From: an uncultured Clostridia bacterium
GTDB lineage: Bacteria; Bacillota; Clostridia; Christensenellales; Pumilibacteraceae
Length of the DNA: 6,027 bases
Direction: 5' to 3'
NCBI GenBank assembly: GCA_934277845.1
Contig: CAKQVV010000103.1
Location: 1 to 6,027 of the forward strand
The translations under genes and the position numbers were made by a program. Shown one piece after another: positions 1 to 4,772 of this stretch (its first letter is position 1; the number at the start of each line of letters is the position of its first letter). The notes below the pieces were generated by a model, which saw only the letters and a program-made list of their open reading frames with translations, had not been told where the DNA came from and did not search any database.

Positions 1-678
1 GCCGGTTGCGCGAGCCTTAAAAGAGCGGACATCGGCGAAGACGTCGAAACGATCGCGCGCACGGCTTTTGCCGATTGCGCCAATCTTTCGGCGGTCACCG
101 TGAGCGGGAACAACCCGAAGTTTTACGAGTCGGGAGGAGTGGTATATTCTGCCGCAGACAACGCCCTGACGGTCGTTCCCGGCGCAATCGGCGGCGAAGT
201 GACGATCCCCTACGGAGTTCCGTCCGTGCCGAGGAATGCGTTTGCGTCCACTTTGATCGAAAAACTCGTTATTCCCGGCAGCGTGCGCGTGATCGGCGGA
301 AGTTCGTTCGATAACTGCAAAAAATTGACGTCCGTCACGATCTCCGACGGCGTGACCGGGATCGACGACTGGGCGTTCGGCGGTTGTCCCGCGCTGGAAA
401 CCGTGATTTTGCCTAAAACCGTGACGATCCTCGGCGACGAACTCTTCGGCGACAGTCCGCTGGTTTCGGTCTATTATCTCGGCGAAACCGTGCCGGCAGG
501 CGCAAACTGGGCGAAACTTCCGCTGTGGCTGTACAGCGAAACCGCTCCTGCGTCGGCAGGCAACTACTGGCATTACGGTGCCGACGGAGTTACGCCCGTC
601 AAGTGGGAAAATGCCGGCGACGATCGCGTCGATTTGCCGCCGCGCCCGGCACGCAGACCGAAATCCCCACGCAGGTAA
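1..678 (+). CDS. BspA-like leucine-rich-repeat (LRR_5) surface protein, 3' part only
   Basis: The reading frame is open from the first base, so the start lies outside the window; 225 residues are visible. They form LRR_5 (Treponema pallidum/BspA-type) repeats with the pattern 'F..C.sL..v.i...v..Ig..aF'. Examples are residues 3-35, the segment around the AF of 'VPRNAF', then 'SSFDNCKKLTSVTI' and 'WAFGGCPALETVIL'. Such proteins are usually secreted or wall-attached and mediate binding to host or other cells; that role is family knowledge, not shown here. Near the end, 'GNYWHYGADGVTPVKW' (ending at Trp202) matches the closing segment often seen in this family. It is followed by an unusual 23-residue Pro/Arg-rich tail. 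No LPxTG anchor, membrane segment or dockerin is visible, so any signal peptide or anchor must be upstream. An internal GTG at 100 could be called as a start, but the LRR pattern continues upstream of it, so the gene is 5' truncated by the window edge. The gene converges on the MATE gene. Confidence 0.85.
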   Translation, partial: AGCASLKRADIGEDVETIARTAFADCANLSAVTVSGNNPKFYESGGVVYSAADNALTVVPGAIGGEVTIPYGVPSVPRNAFASTLIEKLVIPGSVRVIGGSSFDNCKKLTSVTISDGVTGIDDWAFGGCPALETVILPKTVTILGDELFGDSPLVSVYYLGETVPAGANWAKLPLWLYSETAPASAGNYWHYGADGVTPVKWENAGDDRVDLPPRPARRPKSPRR

Positions 679-714
679 AACTCAATCGAAAACACTTAAA
701 CACGACCGGACCGC

Positions 715-737
715 AAAAAACCGCGGCTCGGTTTTTT
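715..737. terminator. Bidirectional intrinsic terminator between convergent genes
   Basis: AAAAAACCG (715-723) pairs perfectly with CGGTTTTTT (729-737) around a 5-nt loop. The stem carries an A-run on one side and a T-run on the other, so it can stop transcripts from both strands. It lies 36 bp past the stop of the LRR gene. On the minus strand the MATE stop codon (738-736) lies inside the edge of the stem. Confidence 0.8.
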
Positions 738-2055
738 ATCTATTAAGACGTCCGCGCGCGAGTAAAATGCCGGCAAGGATCGCGCACATTACGATCTGAG
801 CGCAAGGCAGTGCCGCCCACACGCCGATGATGCCGGCGAAAGAGAGGGCGAGGAGAGCGAGCGGAGTGACCAGCAGCGATTCGGTGTAGGTCAGCGCGTT
901 TGCGATTTTAACCCTGCCTACCGAATAAAAGTACGAGCAGCCGAACCGCGCCGTCGCTTTGAACGGATAGGAAATCGCATAGATCCAGAATCCCGTGCGC
1001 ATCATGTTTTCCGCTTCGGCAGAAGTGGAAAAGACTTTCGGCATGAACGCGATCGCGAGCGGAGTGAGCGCGATAAACACGACCGAGCATGCGGACAGAA
1101 TTATTACGGCCGTGCGGAGCGAGTGCTTTTTGCCGGCGGCGTCGCATGCGCCGTCATAGTAACTCAATACCGGCTGAATACCGTCGCACACGCCCTGATA
1201 AACGTAGTCGAACGTGTAGGAAACGTAACTCATCACCGCATACGCGCTGACGGCAGCGGTGCCGCCGCTCGACAGCGCGAAAAAGTTGGTGAACAGCAAC
1301 GCGGCGGACGGAGCAAAGTTGACTCCGAACGGCGCGATCGAGTTTTTGAGTATTTCCTTTACGCCCGGGAAACGATCGGAAAATTTCGGTTTTTCCTTGG
1401 TTTTTTCGTTTTGGGTTTCGTCGGTTTTGCCGTTTTGGTCTTTTTTCAGAAAAGTGACCAGCGACAATGCCGCGACTATCGCCTGAGCGGCAACGCACGC
1501 GCCCGAAACGCCGTAAAGTCCGAATTTTTTTACGGTCAGCGCGTCGAACACGACGTGAGCGAGCAATCCTATTGCGGAATAGATAAGCGCGGAAACGGTC
1601 TTGCCTTCGCCGCGCAGCAACATAATAAGACCTATACCCACCACCTGGAACGCCGCGCCCAGTGAGATCACGAGCGAATAGTTTTCCGCGTATTCGAATA
1701 CTTTGCCCGTCGCGCCGAGGAATTTCAGTATCGGTATGTAAAGCGCCGTACACAATGCGGTAGTGAGCAGTCCTGCCGCAAGCAGCAATAAAAGCGCGGT
1801 GAGTTTCTTGCGCTTCGCCGCGTCGGTTTCGCCTTTACCTCTCGCATGGTTTACCGCGATAGAGCCGCCGATACCCAGCCCGGCGCCCACGCTCGTGATG
1901 AACGCGACTATCGGCCAGGCGATATTGACGGCTGCAAGTCCGTCGTCGCCCAGCGCGTTGCCGATAAACAGCCCGTCTACGTTCGAGTACGAGCCGATCA
2001 TCACGGCGGACAGCGTCGCCGGCAGTATGTATTTTAATAGGTTGAATTTCTTCAT
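736..2055 (-). CDS. MATE-family multidrug/cation efflux transporter (MepA-like)
   Basis: This 439-residue polytopic membrane protein probably exports cationic drugs or metabolites in exchange for Na+ or H+, which is family knowledge. It has two halves of about six hydrophobic segments each. They are separated by a charged cytoplasmic linker at residues about 204-229, rich in Lys, Glu and Asp. The N-terminal half carries 'DGLFIGNALGDDGLAAVNI' (27-45), and the C-terminal half carries 'DGIQPVLSYYDGA' (291-303). Both resemble the paired repeats of MepA-type MATE pumps (G-x-Q-P and following residues). Length is normal for MATE proteins. The chosen ATG (2055) gives a typical short N-terminus, but no Shine-Dalgarno sequence lies in the 26 nt between it and the stop of the upstream HAD gene. 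Translation is therefore probably coupled to that gene. Both genes share the promoter at 2844-2872, and transcription ends at the bidirectional hairpin 715-737. The substrate cannot be told from sequence. Confidence 0.92.
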   Translation of the reverse strand: MKKFNLLKYILPATLSAVMIGSYSNVDGLFIGNALGDDGLAAVNIAWPIVAFITSVGAGLGIGGSIAVNHARGKGETDAAKRKKLTALLLLLAAGLLTTALCTALYIPILKFLGATGKVFEYAENYSLVISLGAAFQVVGIGLIMLLRGEGKTVSALIYSAIGLLAHVVFDALTVKKFGLYGVSGACVAAQAIVAALSLVTFLKKDQNGKTDETQNEKTKEKPKFSDRFPGVKEILKNSIAPFGVNFAPSAALLFTNFFALSSGGTAAVSAYAVMSYVSYTFDYVYQGVCDGIQPVLSYYDGACDAAGKKHSLRTAVIILSACSVVFIALTPLAIAFMPKVFSTSAEAENMMRTGFWIYAISYPFKATARFGCSYFYSVGRVKIANALTYTESLLVTPLALLALSFAGIIGVWAALPCAQIVMCAILAGILLARGRLNR

Positions 2056-2081
2056 CGGGGTGGGTGCGGCAGTTGTTTTTT

Positions 2082-2795
2082 TCAGTCAAGTCCGAGTATA
2101 TGCGTCGTTGCGTCTTTGACGTCGGTTGCGGCATATTCCGCCGCGGCGCGCGCCCGCTCGTCGCCGCCCACGGACACGAAATCGATATTTGCGTTTTTGG
2201 CAAACCGAGCGTCCGTCATCGTGTCGCCGATCATGTAAACGTCGGAAGGCTTTGCGCCCAGTTTTTTCATTATTTCGTTTGCGACCGCCGGATCGGGCTT
2301 TGCGGGTGTCGCGCCGTCGTCGCAGTAAACGCCGTCGAACAGATCCGCTATGCCGAGCGCGTCCAGACATTTCGCGGTTATCGCCCGATTGTCGGTCGTG
2401 ACAAGATAGAGCGCGGCGCGGCGACGGGCGTTTTCCAGTACTTCTCGCAAATTTTTGCAGGCGGCTTCGATCATTCCGCTGTCAAGATTATGCTCGATCG
2501 CGGCTTCGACGTCGCGACGTGTTATAACGGCGGAAATACCGCGGCGTGCGAAAAGTTCGTTGAAAACTTCGGCTACGTCCGCATAAGTTCCTTTTGAGAT
2601 TATGCCTTGCGGATCGGCGACTTCGCCGTGTATTCCGACCGTTGTTTCCGCGTCCGCTACGGCTTTATCGAGCATTTCGGGATCGGTTATTGCTGCCTTG
2701 AAAAGTTCCCTGATCGCTACTTTCGTGACCGGTACCCAGAAAGGATCGAATTTGATGAGAGTTCCGTCTTTGTCGTAAATTATCGCTTTAAGCAT
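2082..2795 (-). CDS. HAD-superfamily hydrolase, phosphoglycolate-phosphatase-like
   Basis: A 237-residue cytosolic HAD phosphatase with all four signature motifs. Motif I is DKDGT at residues 8-12 (nucleophile Asp8, acid/base Asp10). Motif II is LVTTDN, with Thr133/Thr134. Motif III is Lys166 in PAKPDP, and motif IV is GDTMTD at 190-195 (Asp191, Asp195 for Mg2+). Residues about 15-100 form a helical cap between motifs I and II (C1 cap), as in Gph/PGMB-like enzymes. The substrate is probably a small phosphorylated metabolite; specificity cannot be read from sequence. The Lys at position 9, where many relatives have Phe or Leu, is also common in Gph-like members. The start at 2795 is supported by GGAG placed 8 nt upstream. 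It is the first gene of a two-gene unit with the MATE transporter, and a -35/-10 pair lies just upstream. Confidence 0.92.
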   Translation of the reverse strand: MLKAIIYDKDGTLIKFDPFWVPVTKVAIRELFKAAITDPEMLDKAVADAETTVGIHGEVADPQGIISKGTYADVAEVFNELFARRGISAVITRRDVEAAIEHNLDSGMIEAACKNLREVLENARRRAALYLVTTDNRAITAKCLDALGIADLFDGVYCDDGATPAKPDPAVANEIMKKLGAKPSDVYMIGDTMTDARFAKNANIDFVSVGGDERARAAAEYAATDVKDATTHILGLD

Positions 2796-2843
2796 AAGGT
2801 TTTCTCCGCGCGGACGCCGGTATTCATTTGTGCGCCCGGGTTT

Positions 2844-2872
2844 ATTATACAGCAGGCGGTTCTTTCGCGCAA
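2844..2872 (-). promoter_or_regulatory. Sigma-A promoter of the HAD-MATE unit
   Basis: On the minus strand, TTGCGC (2872-2867) and a perfect TATAAT (2849-2844) are separated by 17 bp. The predicted start site near 2837 leaves about 40 nt of leader before the ATG at 2795. Confidence 0.7.
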
Positions 2873-2908
2873 TCCGAATTACGCGGGTATTGACCGAGAT
2901 GCAAATAT

Positions 2909-2940
2909 TTTACGGCTGCTTTACATAAACTTTACATCCT
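2909..2940. promoter_or_regulatory. Tandem 11-bp repeats resembling a PHO box
   Basis: Three TTTAC elements begin at 2909, 2920 and 2931, exactly 11 bp apart. The last two share CTTTACAT (2919-2926 and 2930-2937). Direct repeats with 11-bp period and 7+4 architecture are typical of OmpR/PhoB-type response regulators, and the sequence resembles PhoB/PhoP boxes. The array lies about 40 bp upstream of the -35 of the HAD-MATE promoter. The repeats read on the plus strand, opposite to that promoter, so function is uncertain. Confidence 0.35.
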
Positions 2941-2949
2941 GGCAAGGAA

Positions 2950-2976
2950 AAGAACGAACGCGCGCCGTCCGTTCTT
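2950..2976 (-). terminator. Probable terminator of the lipoprotein gene
   Basis: AAGAACG (2950-2956) pairs with CGTTCTT (2970-2976). Past one mismatch, ACG pairs with CGT around a 5-nt loop. On the minus strand the hairpin begins 6 nt after the lipoprotein stop, and it is followed by a mixed T/C tail (TTCC). Confidence 0.55.
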
Positions 2977-2982
2977 CATGAT

Positions 2983-3489
2983 TTATTTTTCGAGCGAGAG
3001 TTTGCTGCCGTCGAAAGTATAGGTGTAGCTTGATTCGTTCCATTTTGTTACATCGCTGCGCTCCGCGTTCGCACGGTGGAAGTGGAACGCAAACGATTTC
3101 GGCTCGGATGTTTGCGGGAAAATATCGGATAACTTTTCAAATTTTACGGTAAATTCCAGTTTGCCGCCGCTTGCGTTTTTCAGTTGATCGCCCTTGAACG
3201 AGAAGAGGACTTTCTCGCTGAAAGAATCGGAAAATTGATTGTCGAACGAGATCGACAAAATAAACTCGTCGTCGAGATTTGCTTCGGATTCGGCGGTAAA
3301 ATAACCTTTCAGTTCATAACCGTCTTTCAGCGTTTCCGCGATTTCGTAGTGACAAGTCACGTTGTCGTTAGCGACGCTGCCGTCGCCTATCGGGAAGTCG
3401 ACTTCGTATGCGCCGCCGCAAGCCGTCATCGCGACTGCGCAGATCGCTATGGTAAGAACGGTCGCTAAAACGGAAACAAATTTTTTCAT
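2983..3489 (-). CDS. Small secreted lipoprotein of unknown function
   Basis: The 168-residue product starts MKKFVSVLATVLTIAICAVA, a typical signal peptide, followed by the lipobox M-T-A-C with lipidated Cys24 and a Gly-Gly pair. It should therefore be anchored to the outer face of the membrane. The mature part (about 145 residues) is rich in aromatic and acidic residues with alternating strand-like segments, such as 'FILSISFDNQF', 'KLEFTVKF' and 'SYTYTFDGSKLSLEK'. This suggests a beta-sandwich, but I recognise no family. The reading frame is open further upstream to a TTG at 3519. That codon lies inside the -10 box of the promoter and cannot be in the transcript. The ATG at 3489 has AGGAG (3504-3500) 10 nt upstream and is the real start. 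The gene is transcribed alone, with its own promoter and terminator. Confidence 0.85.
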   Translation of the reverse strand: MKKFVSVLATVLTIAICAVAMTACGGAYEVDFPIGDGSVANDNVTCHYEIAETLKDGYELKGYFTAESEANLDDEFILSISFDNQFSDSFSEKVLFSFKGDQLKNASGGKLEFTVKFEKLSDIFPQTSEPKSFAFHFHRANAERSDVTKWNESSYTYTFDGSKLSLEK

Positions 3490-3518
3490 TGCAAAGAAAC
3501 TCCTGTTATTTTTTTGCA

Positions 3519-3547
3519 ATTATATCACTATGAAACCGCGTTGTCAA
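3519..3547 (-). promoter_or_regulatory. Perfect consensus sigma-A promoter of the lipoprotein gene
   Basis: On the minus strand, TTGACA (3547-3542), a 17-bp spacer and TATAAT (3524-3519) match consensus at all 12 positions. Transcription should start near 3512, giving a leader of roughly 23 nt that contains the AGGAG ribosome binding site. Confidence 0.88.
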
Positions 3548-3574
3548 CGCCGCCGCGGCATTTTGTAAAAGAAA

Positions 3575-3592
3575 AATACCGTCGCCGGTATT
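3575..3592 (-). terminator. Intrinsic terminator downstream of the XRE gene
   Basis: AATACCG (3575-3581) pairs with CGGTATT (3586-3592) around a 4-nt loop. On the minus strand the stem runs into TTTCTTTT. It ends the XRE transcript before the lipoprotein promoter (-35 at 3547). A second, imperfect hairpin without a T-run lies upstream at 3638-3665. Confidence 0.7.
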
Positions 3593-3677
3593 GAAACGGG
3601 TATGCGGGAATATCGTCCGGGCTATGGCGAAACGGCGCCGAAACATTGATCGGACAAATGTTCGGACAAGTCTTTCG

Positions 3678-3923
3678 TTATTCGCAGTTTTCCGCTCTGC
3701 GTTTTTTCCTGTCGACATAACATTCGCCGTTTATAAGATCGTCTATACTCACGGAAAACAGTTTGCCGAGTCTGCGCAGCATATCGATGTTAGGCTCGGT
3801 TCGCCCCTGTTCCCAATTCGCATAGCAACTTTCCACCACGTCCAAAGAAGACGCGACTTGTTTTTGCGTCAGACCGCATTGTTTTCTCGCTTCTTTAAGA
3901 TTTTGGCAGAATTCTTTGTCCAT
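3678..3923 (-). CDS. XRE-family (HTH_3) transcriptional repressor, 81 aa
   Basis: A compact Cro/C1-type regulator consisting of little more than the DNA-binding domain. Residues 8-65 fit the five-helix HTH_3 fold. The 'LTQKQVASSLDV' segment (18-29) is helix 2, 'VESCYANWEQGR' (30-41) is the recognition region ending in the conserved W-E-x-G, then P44 and 'LGKLFSVSIDDLING' (52-66) close the domain. A basic tail (DRKKRRAE, 71-78) follows. There is no protease or metal-sensing domain, so it probably acts as a constitutive or ligand-independent repressor; this is inference. Upstream of its ATG there is no Shine-Dalgarno sequence, and the predicted -10 (TAGAAT, 3938-3933) lies only 9 nt from the ATG, implying a leaderless message. 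It is divergent from the 86-aa membrane-protein gene and shares with it a 98-bp control region full of inverted half-sites, so autoregulation and repression of the neighbour are likely. Confidence 0.9.
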   Translation of the reverse strand: MDKEFCQNLKEARKQCGLTQKQVASSLDVVESCYANWEQGRTEPNIDMLRRLGKLFSVSIDDLINGECYVDRKKRRAENCE

Positions 3924-3932
3924 ATATATAAT

Positions 3933-3961
3933 ATTCTACAAAAAACTAGATAAAATGTCTT
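3933..3961 (-). promoter_or_regulatory. Promoter of the XRE gene, giving a leaderless mRNA
   Basis: On the minus strand, AAGACA (3961-3956), a 17-bp spacer and TAGAAT (3938-3933) match consensus at 4/6 and 5/6 positions. The ATG begins 9 nt after the -10 box, so transcription would start within a few bases of the initiation codon. The -35 overlaps the -35 of the opposing promoter by 2 bp. Confidence 0.5.
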
Positions 3962-3983
3962 GACACTAGACAATTTATCTAGT
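3945..3983. promoter_or_regulatory. 39-bp dyad operator with repeated ACTAGAYAA half-sites
   Basis: The arms ACTAGATAAA (3945-3954) and TTTATCTAGT (3974-3983) are perfect inverse complements, as are TGTCT (3956-3960) and AGACA (3968-3972). The whole block is symmetric about 3964 with one mismatched pair (3955/3973) apart from the centre. Read as operators, ACTAGACAA-T-TTATCTAGT (3965-3983) is a 19-bp site with a 9-1-9 layout and one mismatch. It fills the spacer of the rightward promoter. A weaker site at 3945-3963, exactly 20 bp away, covers the -35 and spacer of the XRE promoter. The likely binder is the adjacent XRE protein. Confidence 0.75.
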
Positions 3984-3988
3984 ATAAT
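3960..3988 (+). promoter_or_regulatory. Perfect consensus sigma-A promoter of the 86-aa protein gene
   Basis: TTGACA (3960-3965), a 17-bp spacer and TATAAT (3983-3988) match consensus completely. The spacer is almost entirely operator sequence, so a bound repressor would block polymerase. The expected start is near 3995. Confidence 0.88.
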
Positions 3989-4005
3989 AGGGACATACAA
4001 TTCTG

Positions 4006-4014
4006 AAGGAGGAG
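4006..4014 (+). promoter_or_regulatory. Very strong ribosome binding site
   Basis: AAGGAGGAG lies 6-8 nt before the ATG at 4021. It is the strongest Shine-Dalgarno match in the window and contrasts with the absence of one on the divergent repressor gene. Confidence 0.85.
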
Positions 4015-4020
4015 TAAATT

Positions 4021-4281
4021 ATGGCAGACAGGATAAGACGGTGCAGAGACCGTCAGGAAATGGAGCATGTAGTTGACGACTATGTAACTCTCGGGTACAA
4101 GGTGACGAGCAGGGGAGAAGATTCCGTAACGTTACGTCAGATTAAACCGCATGACAAACATATGTTTGTTTTCCTGGTGTTCGGATGGTGGACTTGTGGT
4201 TTGGCAAACCTTATTTACGCGGCGATTCCTCGCTACGGCGAAGAAGTTTTTGTAAAAGCAGATACTGCCGACGGTAACTGA
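4021..4281 (+). CDS. Small predicted membrane protein with W-W-T-x-G motif, function unknown
   Basis: The 86-residue product has a basic N-terminus (R4-R11), a short soluble region (residues 12-45, including 'VDDYVTLGYKVTSRGEDSVTLRQ') and one hydrophobic segment at about 48-69, 'MFVFLVFGWWTCGLANLIYAAI'. A charged C-terminus (RYGEEVFVKAD) follows. The layout, an N-terminal amphipathic region followed by a G-W-W-T-x-G-x-x-N-x-x-Y-A hydrophobic stretch and a short strand, recalls small uncharacterised proteins seen in bacteria and haloarchaea; I cannot name a family. It has a perfect promoter and a very strong ribosome binding site but sits under a repressor operator, so it is probably silent until derepressed and then made abundantly. 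Its arginine codons include AGG and AGA and it uses ATA early, unlike the CGC/CGT-biased neighbours, a mild sign of recent arrival. The function could be an envelope-stress, immunity or toxin-like protein, but nothing in the sequence decides this. Confidence 0.82.
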   Translation: MADRIRRCRDRQEMEHVVDDYVTLGYKVTSRGEDSVTLRQIKPHDKHMFVFLVFGWWTCGLANLIYAAIPRYGEEVFVKADTADGN

Positions 4282-4359
4282 TCCGCAAGAAAAAATGACG
4301 GCTTAAATTATTATTAAAAAAAACAACTGATTATTCCGGATATTACGGAAGCGTGTTGT

Positions 4360-4396
4360 CGGAAGTCAACGGTAAAATTTTCGACGTTGACTTCCG
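4360..4396. terminator. 12-bp hairpin, probable terminator of the 86-aa protein gene
   Basis: CGGAAGTCAACG (4360-4371) pairs perfectly with CGTTGACTTCCG (4385-4396) around a 13-nt loop that itself holds AAAATTTT. A short CCTTTTGC tail follows on the plus strand. The T-run is brief, so termination may be partial. It starts 78 bp after the stop codon at 4281. Confidence 0.55.
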
Positions 4397-4403
4397 CCTT
4401 TTG

Positions 4404-4465
4404 CTATGCCGTAAACGGAGCCCGAAAGGCGATAAAGCGGACGGTAAAATTAAAAAACGGCATAG
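4404..4465. repeat. Inverted repeat CTATGCCGT / ACGGCATAG
   Basis: A perfect 9-bp inverted repeat (4404-4412 and 4457-4465) encloses a 44-nt segment with a small GCC-CGAAA-GGC hairpin (4420-4430). It abuts the hairpins on either side and could be the closing stem of a structured RNA. I recognise no known RNA family. Confidence 0.45.
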
Positions 4466-4468
4466 AAA

Positions 4469-4493
4469 AACCGAGTGCATGGAACACTCGGTT
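4469..4493 (-). terminator. Minus-strand terminator hairpin
   Basis: AACCGAGTG (4469-4477) pairs with CACTCGGTT (4485-4493), 9 bp with a 7-nt loop. On the minus strand it runs into TTTTT followed by CTATGCC, the usual form of an intrinsic terminator. No gene is seen immediately upstream on that strand. Confidence 0.6.
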
Positions 4494-4553
4494 AAAGGTT
4501 ATGATGTTTTTATCGTTTGATTTTTAGTCCGAAATAATCTCTTGTAAAAAAAC

Positions 4554-4588
4554 AAAACGAACTTTGGATTTTCATCAAGGTTCGTTTT
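4554..4588 (-). terminator. Terminator A, behind tRNA 3'-end fragment A
   Basis: AAAACGAAC (4554-4562) pairs with GTTCGTTTT (4580-4588). The stem continues inward with wobble pairs to about 14 bp. On the minus strand it is followed by GTTTTTTT, a strong U-tract. It begins 9 nt after the CCA of fragment A. Confidence 0.75.
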
Positions 4589-4597
4589 ATTCTTGTT

Positions 4598-4619
4598 TGG
4601 TGCGGAGTCGGCTTGAACC
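4598..4619 (-). pseudogene. tRNA 3'-end fragment A (T-loop to CCA)
   Basis: On the minus strand, GGTTCAAG-CCGA-CTCCGCACCA keeps the T-loop and the CTCCGCACCA end of the nearby tRNA-Leu but is 3 nt shorter between them. The T-stem no longer pairs. Upstream there is terminator B rather than a tRNA body. It is a degenerate remnant. Confidence 0.6.
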
Positions 4620-4635
4620 TATAACTTGGTTAAGA

Positions 4636-4668
4636 AAAATACCGATACGTAAACAGTATCGGCATTTT
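4636..4668 (-). terminator. Terminator B, behind tRNA 3'-end fragment B
   Basis: CCGATAC (4642-4648) pairs with GTATCGG (4656-4662) around a 7-nt loop. After one mismatch, five more A/T pairs extend the stem. On the minus strand the stem ends in TATTTTTC, giving a U-tract. Confidence 0.7.
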
Positions 4669-4673
4669 ATTCG

Positions 4674-4691
4674 TGGTGCGGAGGATGGGAC
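4674..4691 (-). pseudogene. tRNA-Leu 3'-end fragment B, 18-bp direct repeat of the intact gene
   Basis: GTCCCATCCTCCGCACCA on the minus strand is identical to the last 18 nt of the intact tRNA-Leu at 4848-4865. The homology stops within the T-arm, and no tRNA body precedes it. It could be an attachment-site scar from integration at the tRNA 3' end or the remainder of a lost tRNA copy. Confidence 0.7.
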
Positions 4692-4747
4692 GCGTATTGC
4701 TACGCAATCCGCCGACTTCGCAATCATAGATTGCTCGTCCGCTCGCT

Positions 4748-4772
4748 AAAAACGATTCACCGAATCGTTTTT
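4748..4772. terminator. Perfect 11-bp bidirectional terminator hairpin
   Basis: AAAAACGATTC (4748-4758) pairs perfectly with GAATCGTTTTT (4762-4772) around a 3-nt loop. The T-run extends to 4774 on the plus strand and the A-run gives T's on the minus strand. It is not next to any recognised gene. Confidence 0.7.

Noticed and set aside
1123..1665. Long plus-strand open frame of 180 codons inside the MATE gene
   Set aside because: It is antisense to a clear membrane transporter and its product is not protein-like; a typical shadow of GC-rich coding DNA.
2064..2597. Plus-strand open frame of 177 codons opposite the HAD gene
   Set aside because: The minus-strand frame carries all four HAD motifs, and the plus-strand frame has no RBS or domain signal.
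4404..4465. Possible known riboswitch or self-cleaving ribozyme
   Set aside because: The GCC-CGAAA-GGC and AAGCGG pieces were compared from memory with c-di-GMP, THF, twister, pistol and hammerhead cores. The required conserved blocks are missing, so no named family is claimed.
4564..4749. Open 61-codon plus-strand frame
   Set aside because: It overlaps terminator A and both tRNA fragments, lacks an RBS, and has no recognisable protein features.
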